This document shows, one piece after another, positions 41,601-52,000 of a stretch of 64,000 nt of DNA. The position numbers and the translations under genes are program-made. The notes under the pieces were generated by a model. The model did not search any database. It had not been told where the DNA came from and saw nothing but the letters and a program-made list of their open reading frames with translations. Numbering within the stretch: position 1 is the first letter of the stretch; each line of letters begins with the position of its first letter. Source of the DNA: Tubulanus polymorphus (lineage: Eukaryota; Nemertea; Palaeonemertea; Tubulaniformes; Tubulanidae); contig NC_134030.1 in NCBI RefSeq assembly GCF_964204645.1, positions 721,855 through 785,854 of the forward strand, in the 5' to 3' direction.

Positions 41601-42597
41601 TGGAGCGCTCCAACATAACAGATCTGGATTGCTCCAGCGACGCAGATCTGGAGTGCTCCAGCGTAGATCTAGATTGCTCCAGAGGGGCAGATCTGGAGTG
41701 CTCCATGGCAGATCGAGAGGAGTGATCTGGTGCTGATCTGGAGGAGTGCTCCTGCGTGGATCCAGAGGAGTGCTCCGGATGAGTTTCGTCAGACATGTTA
41801 ACTTTTTTAATCACTATTCTCGCGTTGCGTTGTACGTTCTGATAAATCTGCTCGGGATCGTGCTCTGAAGAGGAGTGCTCCGAGGAGGAATGCTCCGATG
41901 GGACAGGAGTCTGATAACAGCGTGACGACATGGATGAATCCGACTCGCGACGTCTCGGAGGTTCCGGAGGAGGTCTCATCTCGAGTAGGGATGGCTCCGA
42001 TGAAAGTCTGCGCCGTTTAATCGGGTGGATGTAGTGTTTCGTTTCGCCGGGTTGTGTTAAACGTCGCGGTATTTCGACAATAGGTGGCATCTGATTCACC
42101 GGTGAGATTTTATCATCGTTAGTTCTAGCGAGAGATATAGGCGGCGCCACCGCTCGAGATAAGGACTGCTCCTGATAATAACCGGTCGTCGGGTTATTTA
42201 CGAGCGATTGTTGCGACGACGATGAAAACACGGCTGCACTTTGAGTCCCGGACTGCGGTCCGGATCCGGAACCTTGCGCCGCTGGTTGTTGATACGACGC
42301 AGCACCACCAGGTGGCAGTAGTGTTTGACTGTTATTCCCATACGGTAGCGATGAGGGGGTACCACTATATAGCGGTTTGGATGAGAGGTTCTGGATCGTT
42401 AAAGGTTCAGCTTTACTCAATAATTGCGCGATTTGAATAGCGAATGTTGGATGAGAATCGGACGTGATACACAGAGTGCCTTCAATCTGTATCTGTGATT
42501 TATGGGGAACTTCTTTCGTACAAACTTGACAAATCACATCGGTCAACAGAGCCTTAACACGTTCCTTTACTTCCTGTATCATCCTGTCGGTCGGTAT
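38635..42597 (-). CDS. C2H2 zinc-finger transcriptional regulator, large exon
   Basis: An open frame of at least 1315 codons from the ATG at 42582 to the stop at 38635. An acceptor (TTTTGAGCAG|ATACCG) at 42597 keeps the frame open upstream, so 5' coding exons may be missing. Residues about 862-1055 hold six C2H2-type fingers, e.g. CEYCGKHFKYFSKLMEHIRSH, CSICGRTYTYKGDLTVHIRQH, CKLCDKRFRFQSSFDMHTAIH. The third is irregular (CECGRAF, one residue between the cysteines). A PTDLS motif at about residue 520 fits the CtBP co-repressor site PxDLS. The rest is low complexity: SEHSSS and EHSRSA/EQSRS repeats, STSQQ repeats and a C-terminal SGVGVQ repeat. It is a nuclear DNA-binding protein, probably a repressor. 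The orthologue is not identified. Usage of CGA/TCG/GTC codons is regular across the exon. Confidence 0.85.
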   Translation of the reverse strand: MPTDRMIQEVKERVKALLTDVICQVCTKEVPHKSQIQIEGTLCITSDSHPTFAIQIAQLLSKAEPLTIQNLSSKPLYSGTPSSLPYGNNSQTLLPPGGAASYQQPAAQGSGSGPQSGTQSAAVFSSSSQQSLVNNPTTGYYQEQSLSRAVAPPISLARTNDDKISPVNQMPPIVEIPRRLTQPGETKHYIHPIKRRRLSSEPSLLEMRPPPEPPRRRESDSSMSSRCYQTPVPSEHSSSEHSSSEHDPEQIYQNVQRNARIVIKKVNMSDETHPEHSSGSTQEHSSRSAPDHSSRSAMEHSRSAPLEQSRSTLEHSRSASLEQSRSVMLERSRSPPTDIQNMQTLKSKLIGQPMVLRVDDHHRHDDRNLLPDDLQQYRNPLERRHSDVVLPNDLHHEHREILERLHRHDNRNQKRLSESSDQSTSQQSTSQQSTGQQSTGQQSSGQNVKDKVRSFLYKREKSVERLVDHSPPPPPSRGHGGGAILCHSASAPSLSALASAASTATPAPVPHDVVVTATIDQNHPTDLSRKGSLGGGVGGSGSSSVIREMLQSFCSPTAGGSGSRDAVYGLMTSAENKSELVAPPVGVKCEQGVRQALHDLMTSSTPAENNIHKVLELERNIHNSSAILSPEGVNNSLVGMVTTTSSYDSARYYDDQQSESINKLNALSRLPATAYPKYYLTTVGSLPVSIVPTSRGLTTITEAQGLEPVDQSIPVDGSGDHSNDNTTARLTTLAPLRPATAAQLQQLTPLTPNDAVRSLYGTTYRLTPLSPAATAQQSQQYTIFQRSESVKSSDSSSESKTLDSGVKSEPDSGLVCGSSGRVKELDLGQMTKETINGLIIVDEESHKTISPQDYIYKDESTGETQVRACEYCGKHFKYFSKLMEHIRSHTKQKPYKCSICGRTYTYKGDLTVHIRQHSSSKPFVCECGRAFASKKYLSVHQSQARIKGRHAIPKEGELRSDVSYDCKLCDKRFRFQSSFDMHTAIHDAHGGNVAAVTDTGEFTCATCGKIFKYLNSYDLHLQLHQTSDEDIKQETDGELYECQACNTCFRDHSLFVEHVLEHEKSKDGTPPAPSILPPGDDIDVDDQSTESSPSSLVTISTNRVVPSIVASRISLPENLQGRFPMLASIASSRLPVNITATTTDVIHSLPSTITGSNHSVTGSNQPVASGNQPVGNSCHGNVRLTASAQLRCLSELATTAQSDVTVATVQLSPSDATQYTRPMLLESGVGVQLATISGVGVQPSGESGVGVQQSSLSGADVQHSSLVSGVGVQPSSLVSGVGVQRRHELPLSLVRTSVTQTEADSTNTTGLDSPAPTHID

Positions 42598-42611
42598 CTG
42601 CTCAAAATAAT

Positions 42612-42960
42612 CATCATTATCAATTACAGGCTGATCATACAGTAGCTGATCACAGGGAGCACCTCAAAAATATTGATTAAAGATGGACTAGCTGATCATG
42701 TAGGGAGCATCTCAAAAGTATTGAAATAAGGACCAGATGATCATAGGGAGCATTTCAAAAATGTTGAAATATGGACCAGCTGATCATAGGGAGCATTTCA
42801 AAAATATTGATTATAGATGTACCAGTTGATCATGTAGGGAGCATCTCAAAAGTATCGAAATAAGGACCAGCTGATCATAGGGCGCATTTCAAAAATATTA
42901 AAATATGGACCAGCTGATCATATAGGGAGCGTCTCAAAAATATTGATTATAGCGTAGGGA
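42612..42960. repeat. Tandem repeat, about 50-60 bp unit
   Basis: Six or seven imperfect units of AGCTGATCATAGGGAGCATT and TCAAAAATATTGATTATAGA immediately upstream (minus-strand sense) of the zinc-finger exon, that is, within its preceding intron. TGATCA palindromes recur in each unit. Confidence 0.85.
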
Positions 42961-43480
42961 ACATCACAGAGAAAGTTTCTCTTCAATTGTTGAATTCTAA
43001 CTCACAACTGCGGGTGGAACTGAGACAAATTTTTATTTTCTGGGTCAATGATATATCTCTAGGGATTGATTCTAGATATCGAGATTTTGTTAAACAATAC
43101 CTTAAAATCACACAGGGTTATTTACATTTACAGGTCAGACTTCACGAGGAGGGAGTCCCTACAATCACTCTCTCTTTCTATCTTATTACAAACATCTTCA
43201 ATGTCGACCTTCTTAAAAACAAAAAAATAAATAAATATTTAGAAAATGGTCACATGAATTTAAGAATTCAATTTCATTTCATCATAAATAAAAATTAATA
43301 TGTTTTGTTGAAATGTCAATATATGAATAGTTGATATAATTTCTGGAATCAACTTTTAAACAACTACTATTTACAACAGTTAAGTGGTAATGTTTTTTAG
43401 TTTGACAGTTAGTTAGGAATGTCTAGTGTTGACCTAGATTCGGTCCTGTCTAAATATCTCCTTCCTGACAATTTTCCAAG

Positions 43481-43738
43481 ATGGCGATCCTGGAAAATCT
43501 GACCTTTTCTAGGATTCGATGTAACCGTTCGTCGGAACAGGGTTTAATGCGATTTCTAACAATACCCGACCGTTCTACGGATCGTCGTGGTGATAACGGT
43601 TATCAATTCGAATCGATTAAGACAATTCTTACCGGTTTAATTCGAGTAAATTTCGACTCGATTCCACGAAGTGAGGAACATTATTTCCAGGCACTACCAG
43701 CGCGCTCTAATCCACCTCCTAACACAGGAGAACAGCAG
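43481..43738 (+). CDS. Possible first exon of an unrecognised gene
   Basis: The ATG lies in CAAGATGGCGATC, a TISU/YY1-like context, and opens MAILENLTFSRIRCNRSSEQ. The frame has native-looking codon use to GEQQ, where CAGCAG|GTGCCC could be a donor (phase 0). Read through, it stops at 43789 (102 aa). The segment ESIKTILTGLIRVNFDSIPR looks like ordinary globular protein. No downstream exon or family was recognised before the VWA gene. It could share a promoter with the zinc-finger gene transcribed the other way. Confidence 0.35.
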
Positions 43739-43859
43739 GTGCCCGTTAATTTATTTTCGTTTTCAAATAAATCGGTTTTTTTGCGCTAATGCGAAATTTC
43801 TCAAGCTCGACTTTTCTAAAGGGTAATTTCCATCAACGTCGATTTCGCTGATGGGTTTA

Positions 43860-44420
43860 GGTTGTTGCGCGAGAGTTGTGTTGAGTTGCAAAACGTGTCA
43901 ACATTACGTTTTCACTTCTCGGACATCGATGTGCCTGGAATCCGAGAAGTAATCACGTGACCAGAATAGATCGACGCGCTAGCCAGACGTCACGTGACCA
44001 CGAGCTGATTTATAATACACGTCCGGCGGAGTGTTCGAATCCCATAAATAGTATATTCCTCGCTTGCCGTAGCTGCCTCCATTGCGAAAAAAAATATTTT
44101 CAAAGTATCAAAATTTGTATTTAAAACAGGGGAACAAGCAAATATTTCTGAGGTCTCTTTCAGAAACATTTTTTAACCGAAATCACATGTCTCGTAAAGT
44201 GCACGCGACTGCACTGGAAACGCTCGTAGACATGTTTCCGGTTCCGCGTTCCCCCGTGTGCGTGTGTGCGGCCGTGCGCGCACACGACACAGGGAAACGG
44301 AAACACATTTCTGTCATTTCCATGTTTCCGTGCAGTGTGCGGTGTGCGGTGTGCGGTGTGCGGTGTGCGGTGTGCGGTGTGCACTGTTTACACATTTTCC
44401 GTGCCACGTTTTAAACAAAC
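43860..44420. promoter_or_regulatory. CpG-rich island with GTGCGGT microsatellite
   Basis: Locally rich in CpG (ACACGTCCGGCGGAG, CGTGCGCGCACACG), with repeated TCACGTGACC E-boxes at about 43954 and 43991. About seven tandem copies of GTGCGGT occur at 44335-44384. A promoter or 5' region is plausible but no transcript can be assigned. Confidence 0.35.
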
Positions 44421-46080
44421 TGCAAACGTTTTGAACGCATTAAAAAACTAAAATCCCAATGATGGAAACATTTATGTATGCCATGTAAATTTAAGTGCAT
44501 GGTAAATTTACCCGACGGAACTGATTCAAATATCATTTCACTTATAAGTCTTCAAGTAGCTGTAGTGTCTACTGCGCTCGCGACGGCTGCAGGTGCCACA
44601 AATAATAATCATTCGGTATTTCCGATATTTTAGATTTGTTTAATTAGCGCGTGACGAAACGCAGGATTCTCTCGAGGACCGTGGCATGTGTTTTATGAAA
44701 AGGATACAATATTGTCAGTACTGGTAGTCACAACAGTACGGTGAACAGTCCATGTACGGTGCATGAAATTACTACAATCATCAAACAGATACAATCAAAC
44801 GTAAGTTGAAATTAATTAATACTTTTCACAATAGGAAATACTCGATGTTAAAAGTTTATAAATCGGAAATGGATTGTTTTGATTTTACAATACATTTTTG
44901 AATATTTTTCTACTTCAATTTCTACAAATATACATATCACAACTGCGAAGAATTCGACATTTTTAGCTAAAAATTTTCTGGCGTCACGTCATCTTTGAAA
45001 ATAAACTAATTTTAGAATTCTTCTTAAGTCAAACTAAACTATAAAACTGGATGCACTTAGCTGTCTCATTTCATGATGTTACTAAAACTTTAGAAATTTT
45101 TAGATTAACATTACAATTATATATTTCACACTGATTCGTGTTCCAGGCAAATAGAAGTTTTAGTTTTAAGGTAAATTTAAGTAATTCCATTATTGAATCA
45201 ATTGTTTGAGTTAACAGCCGTAAACTCAGTCCGCGCTGGTGACGGCTAAAAAGCCTAGCTGCGGTCAGTTCGAAAAACTTTAATAAAATAGAATAATTTC
45301 AAAAATATGGTACCCTTAAGTTGTTACACGAAGAATTAAACTAAAATTTATACCCACCAAATCAACGCTGGATTTAGTTTTTTTTTCACGATCAAAAATG
45401 GAAAATTTTTTGTTAATTTGCCAATTTGAAGAAAATATCCAATTATCGAAGACTAAAATCAAAAATTTTGAGACCAAGATTTGATTTGATTTAACCAAAA
45501 TCCCAAAACTGAGCACTCAAAACTTCTTTGATACCAACGTTATGATAAATTAAGTCTAGTTATTTTATGACGCAGCGTACTACCTGATTTAAGGTTAAAT
45601 TAACACAATTAACATATGGACTGCATTCTAATTTTCATTTTATAAAAACCGTTACAATATATGTGAGACGATGTGCACAACGTCATCAATATTAGCGTTT
45701 CAATTCAACAATCACAACTTTTTTTCAACTAAATATATTTTCAACTCTTATTTCATATTTGATAAATTCTAATGATTATTTTTGAGAGGTAGTGGACTAC
45801 GTCATCAATATATCGGGTCTAGACTGGTGGCGGGTCAATTCAATTCAATTGTCGATATAATTTCAAAACCAAAATAACTTCATTGATGCTTAATATTATA
45901 TCTTATTTATATTATATTTTCTAATGTCGACAATTTTCAGAAGTATATCAGAAGTTATGTGTTATTTATAAAGGCGTCAATAAACTTTTAATAAAGTTTT
46001 CTTGTTATCATTGTCCAAATAATATAATGTGTATAATGTGTATGTGCTATCAACGAGAGTAACGTTTTATTCCGTTATAT
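44420..46080. other. Intergenic AT-rich DNA upstream of the VWA gene
   Basis: No supported gene. A 41-codon ATG frame at about 44500 (MVNLPDGTDSNIISL...) ends in a possible GCAG|GTGCC donor, but nothing confirms it. The last 100 bp before 46086 would contain the VWA gene leader, with a stop codon in frame just before the first ATG. Confidence 0.4.
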
Positions 46081-46085
46081 AGACG

Positions 46086-49000
46086 ATGACGATGATGACG
46101 ATGACGATGTTGAAGATGAATATTATTCTATCAGCGCTGTCCCTGTTACTGGCGTCATCCGCGACCGCAAACACCATCGATCTGAACGGTAAGAATCATA
46201 AACGCTTCTTATTAGAACGGGTTTGAAATGATGAGATAACGTTTCGGAATTGTATTTTTGGGCAGGGATGGATCCAGGTGTGGATCCAGTGGTGGATCCA
46301 CGGGTGGATCCAGGGGTGGATCCAGACTTTGACTTTGGGAGTATGAAATGAAATGAAAAAGGGAAAGTTTCCACATCAAGCAAAAACAGGGGTCTGTAAT
46401 GAATATAGAAGTTCCAGGGTACTCATACAGTTTCTAGACACTTGAGGGACAAACATATTGTAGGGAATCCCGGCACAAAACGAAAGATGAAGTCCGATAA
46501 ATGTGTCCTATATAGCTGATCAGTGCGGGATTCTCTACTTCATCGCTACAACACGGAATGGTGTTTTTTCAATAGTTACTTGAGGGACATTTAAGGGAAC
46601 ATTAGCTGAATCTTGCGCCGCTGCAGACTGTTGCTGTCTTATTAGTCACAGGTGGAAAAAGTACCCTGAAAAAAATAATTCCATTGTATTTCGAACTCCT
46701 TGCGCTCCTGTCTGGATTAGCAATAAACATTCTAACGACCAGCTGGGGCGCACTCAGTTCAACAATTCTCGATTGGATTTTTACTTTTGTAGATTACAAT
46801 TATATGTTCTTCAATTTAAAAAAGACTTCTGTAAATTCGGCAGGCGACCATCCGACTATATCTATACCACAGAGTTCTGTGTGTTCTACACTTCCATTTA
46901 GGATTTCAAATTTATCCCCTCTCTGTGCCGCTACCAACATTATGATATAGTAATGATAATAATAATATATGTCTTATATAGCGCTAAATCCAGCCAGGCT
47001 GCTCAGAGCGCTTTACATTTCGGTATCATTACCCCGGCCAATTTTCTACTCTAACATGTATCAGTCATCTCTCCCTGGGGAGAAGTAACACCGAGCTGCT
47101 AACAAACGCTCAGGAGTCATCTATCAGACCAGGTACCCATATATAACATATATAACTGTTGGGTTTATGAGACCAAGCAAGGGGGACAATCATCCCTATT
47201 TCAGAATCGAACCCTCGGAATGACCGGTGCGTTTTATAGGTGTACACCGAATAAGCATCAAATCATCAAATCAAACAAATCGAATTTAATCAGATAATTC
47301 CTTCATTCCTTCATTCCTTCCTGAATAATTAATTTCAAGATAAAAAAATGAACAATTTTGACTCGAATTTAGTTTGATTCAACCAACAACTGTCTAACTG
47401 GTTGCGGTAAAATAAAGTCAATACAACACTGATGAAATTGAAAACTGGTTATCATTTTAGAAATAATATGTTCCATTATCCATTGGCCTCAGCCGTACTG
47501 CAATATTCAAACACTACTTCGCATGAGCACCTGTCCACTTTGGGCCTCGATAATCAAACATATGTTTAACTTTTAAATAAACTTTCAGCACAAATGTTCC
47601 CCGGGTTTCTGTGAACAGTCTTTGAGCAACTGGCTCTTGACGTTTAGAATATACTTATTACTGTGTTATTGATGTTATTTCAACTGTAGCTAGGTTTCTA
47701 TGTTTGTTGTTCAACTTCATTTTTCAATATGTTCAACAGAGTAAAATTGTTTGACTGTGGAACTGGGATATGGATTTCGATCTATTGAAAATTTGAACTA
47801 ATTCTGAGTTAACTCTAACTCAAGACAACTGTGGAACTGGATCCAGAGTTCAGAGTTGACTCTAACTCACAACTGTAGAACTGGCTCCTGAGTTCAGGGT
47901 TAACTCTAACACACAACTGTGGAACTGGATCCTGAGTTCAGAGTTAACTCTAACTCACAACTGTGGAACTGGATCCTGAGTTCAGAGTAAACTCTAACTC
48001 ACAACTGTGGAACTGGATCCTGAGTTCAGAGTAAACTCTAACTCACAACTGTTGAACTGGATCCTGAGTTCAGAGTTAACTCTAACTCACAACTGTGGAA
48101 CTGGATCCTGAGTTCAGAGTAAACTCTAACTCACAACTGTTGAACTGGATCCTGAGTTCAGAGTTAACTCTAACTCACAACTGTTGAACTGGATCCTGAG
48201 TTCACAGTTAACTCTAACTCACAACTGTTGAACTGGATCCTGAGTTCAGAGATAACTCTAACTCACAACTGTTGAACTGGATCCTGAGTTCAGAGTTAAC
48301 TCTAACTCACAACTGTTGAACTGGATCCTGAGTTCACAGTTAACTCTAACTCACAACTGTTGAACTGGATCCTGAGTTCATAGTTAACACTAACTCACAA
48401 CTGTTGAACTGGATCCTGAGTTCAGAGTTAACTCTAACTCACAACTGTTGAACTGGATCCTGAGTTCAGAGATAACTCTAACTCACAACTGTTGAACTGG
48501 ATCCTGAGTTCAGAGATAACTCTAACTCACAACTGTTGAACTGGATCCTGAGTTCAGAGATAACTCTAACTCACAACTGTTGAACTGGATCCTGAGTTCA
48601 CAGTTAACTCTAACTCACAACTGTGGAACTGGATCCTGAGTTCACAGTTAACTCTAACTCACAACTGTTGAACTGGATCCTGAGTTCACAGTTAACTCTA
48701 ACTCACAACTGTTGAACTGGATCCTGAGTTCAGAGTTAACTCTAACTCACAACTGGAGAACTGGATCCTGAGTTCAGAGATAACTCTAACTCACAACTGT
48801 GGAACTGGATCCTGAGTTCACAGTTAACTCTAACTCACAACTGTGGAACTGGATCCTGAGTTCACAGTTAACTCTAACTCACAACTGTGGAACTGGATCC
48901 TGAGTTCATAGTTAACACTAACTCACAACTGTGGAACTGGATCCTGAGTTCACAGTTAACTCTAACTCACAACTGTGGAACTGGATCCTGAGTTCAGAGT

Positions 49001-52000
49001 TAACTCTAACTCACAACTGTTGAACTGGATCCTGAGTTCATAGTTAACTCTAACTCACAACTGTGGAACTGGATCCTGAGTTCAGAGTTAACTCTAACTC
49101 ACAACTGTGGTACCTGAGTTCACAGTTAACTCTAACTCACAACTGTGGAACTGGATCCTGAGTTCACAGTTAACTCTAACTCACAACTGTGGAACTGGCT
49201 CCAGAGTTCACAGTTAACTCTAACTCACAACTGTGGAACTGGATCCTCAGTATTATCAATCTATTATAAACTGTTATCTATATATTCATTAACATCGCAA
49301 AAATGTTATATGAAATAATATGATATAAAATCCCACACCATAAGAATAAACCTATAGTTAATTCATAAAAGCGATTGGGACGTCAGATATAGATAGACCT
49401 CGTGGAAACATTTCAGACTCCAAGAATATACTGCGGATTCTGTTTCTGAATTGACTCTCCTAACCTGATAATGGCTGTTAACAACCGAAACGTTCTGGTT
49501 TCATTCTGATAAATTCTACTGAAGACGACATTTATCTACAGGTGTCATGGATTAGATATTGTTATATTCGATCTATGAACATGTGTTCTGTTTTTTATTT
49601 CTAATTTTCAGTCTGCGCACGAAAGATGTCAATCGATGTGATATTCTTGATTGATATATGCGATAAAATCGATGCGGCCGGATACACAAGCATGAAAAAC
49701 CTGATCAATTCAATGGGAGACGTTCTGTTAGAGAAATCATCGATGGGTCCGTTCGGAGTGCAGCTAGCAGTGGCGCAGTATTATTCCACTACGAAAAAAG
49801 CGGAACTGGCAATAAAACTGAATCAGTTCACCGACTTGGCTAGCTTCAAGGGAAAAGTGAACAGTTTGGTGAAAGATAGCGGAACGGTGTTGACTAAAGA
49901 AGAGACGAGACTGACAGACGTGGAAGAGGATGCATTGAGAGCAGTGAACGGAGCACGAGCCGCGGTTAACAAGTGAGATAGAAACCTGGGGCTGCAGGTG
50001 GTCAACAGTTGGTCAACGTTAACCGGTGGTCAACAGTTGGTCAACGTTAACCGGTGGTCAACAGTTGGTCAGAGTAAACCACTGGTCAACAGTTGGTCAA
50101 CGTTAACCAGTGATCAACAGTTGGTCAGAGTGAACCAGTGATCAACAGTTGGTCAGAGTAAACCAGTGATCAACAGTTGGTCAGAGTAAACCAGTGATCA
50201 ACAGTTGGTCAGAGTAAACCAGTGATCAACAGTTGGTCAGAGTAAACCAGTGATCAACAGTTGGTCAGAGTAAACCAGTGATCAACAGTTGGTCAGAGTA
50301 AACCAGTGATCAACAGTTGGTCAGAGTAAACCAGTGATCAACAGTTGGTCAGAGTAAACCAGTGGATATTTGACAAAGTGACTATTAAAAATTGATTGTC
50401 ACAATCCGCCGGTTATCTTTAACCAACTTTTGAAAAACTGCAGCCTCGAAATATTCAAAATACAACCCCAACACTAATCCTTAAAACCATCAGGGGTGAA
50501 GAATGGAGCTCGGGCTTTTTCCAACAATATTCCAAATACCCATAACCCCCAGCCCTTACTCTACTTCCCCCAGTTTCAAAATATCTAAAAATCCAAAACC
50601 TAATAATTTTAACCTAACCATTAGCAGCGAACGCCCGCAAACCTTAACCAAGCAGGACTCGAACCGGTGACCTGCAGTATCCCAGCCGAGCTTGCTAACC
50701 ACTAGACGATAGACCAGTAACGATAGGCGACGTTGTTAAGTCAGTCTGGTCAGTGTGGTGACCGGTGACCAGTCAGGTGTGGTGAGTGGTAACCAGTCAG
50801 GCGTGGTGACTGGTTACCAATCGTGTCAATCGTGTCAATCGTGTCAATCATTTTCTATTCACTGACAATCACATCCTTTATTTGAAGATTACTGATGTTC
50901 CAGTGACGAAACACCCCGAGTACGTGTTGTAAATAATATAAAATCCCTGCATGCTAAAAATAAAAAGAGTCTGAAATGTTACCTTATGAGCTAGTTTATT
51001 CAACGTTTCAACTATATCCTAATAGTTATCTTCAGGAATACTGTATTCCTTGAGCTAGTGTAGTTTATTCAACGTTTCAACTATATCCTAATAGTTATCT
51101 TCAGGAATACTGTATTCCTTGAGCTAGTGTAGTTTATTCAACGTTTCGACTATATCCTAATAGTCATCTTCAGCAATACTGTATTCCTTGAGCTAGTGTA
51201 GTTTATTCAACGTTTCGACTATATCCTAATAGTCATCTTCAGGAATACTGTATTCCTTGAACTAGTGTAGTTTATTCAACGTTTCGACTTTATCCTAATA
51301 GTTATCTTCAGGAATACTGTATCCCTTGAGCTAGTGTAGTTTATTCAACGTTTCGACTATATCCTAATAGTCATCTTCAGGAATACTGTATTCCTTGAAC
51401 TAGTGTAGTTTATTCAACGTTTCGACTTTATCCTAATAGTCATCTTCAGGAATACTGTATTCCTTGAGCTAGTGTAGTTTATTCAACGTATCGACTTTAT
51501 CCTAATAGTCATCTTCAGGAATACTGTATTCCTTGAGCTAGTGTAGTTTATTCAACGTTTCGACTATATCCTAATAGTCATCTTCAGGAATACTGTATTC
51601 CTTGAGCTAGTGTAGTTTATTCAACGTTTCGACTTTATCCTAATAGTCATCTTCAGGAATACTGTATTCCTTGAGCTAGTCTAGTTTATTCAACGTTTCG
51701 ACTTTATCCTAATAGTCATCTTCAGGAATACTGTATTCCTTGAGCTAGTGTAGTTTATTCAACGTTTCGACTATATCCTAATAGTCACCTTCAGGAATAC
51801 TGTATTCCTTGAGCTAGTGTAGTTTATTCAACGTTTCGACTATATCCTAATAGTCATCTTCAGGAATACTGTATTCCTTGAGCTAGTGTAGTTTATTCAA
51901 CGTATCGACTTTATCCTAATAGTCATCTTCAGGAATACTGTATTCCTTGAGCTAGTGTAGTTTATTCAACGTTTCGACTTTAACCTAATAGTCATCTTCA

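Noticed and set aside
44082-44451. ORFs with repeated CGVRCAV / HTAHRTP
   Set aside because: Translation of the GTGCGGT microsatellite in a CpG-rich region.
50645-50727. Functional tRNA-Glu/Asp gene on the minus strand
   Set aside because: Boxes fit but stems do not close. Treated as SINE or pseudogene.
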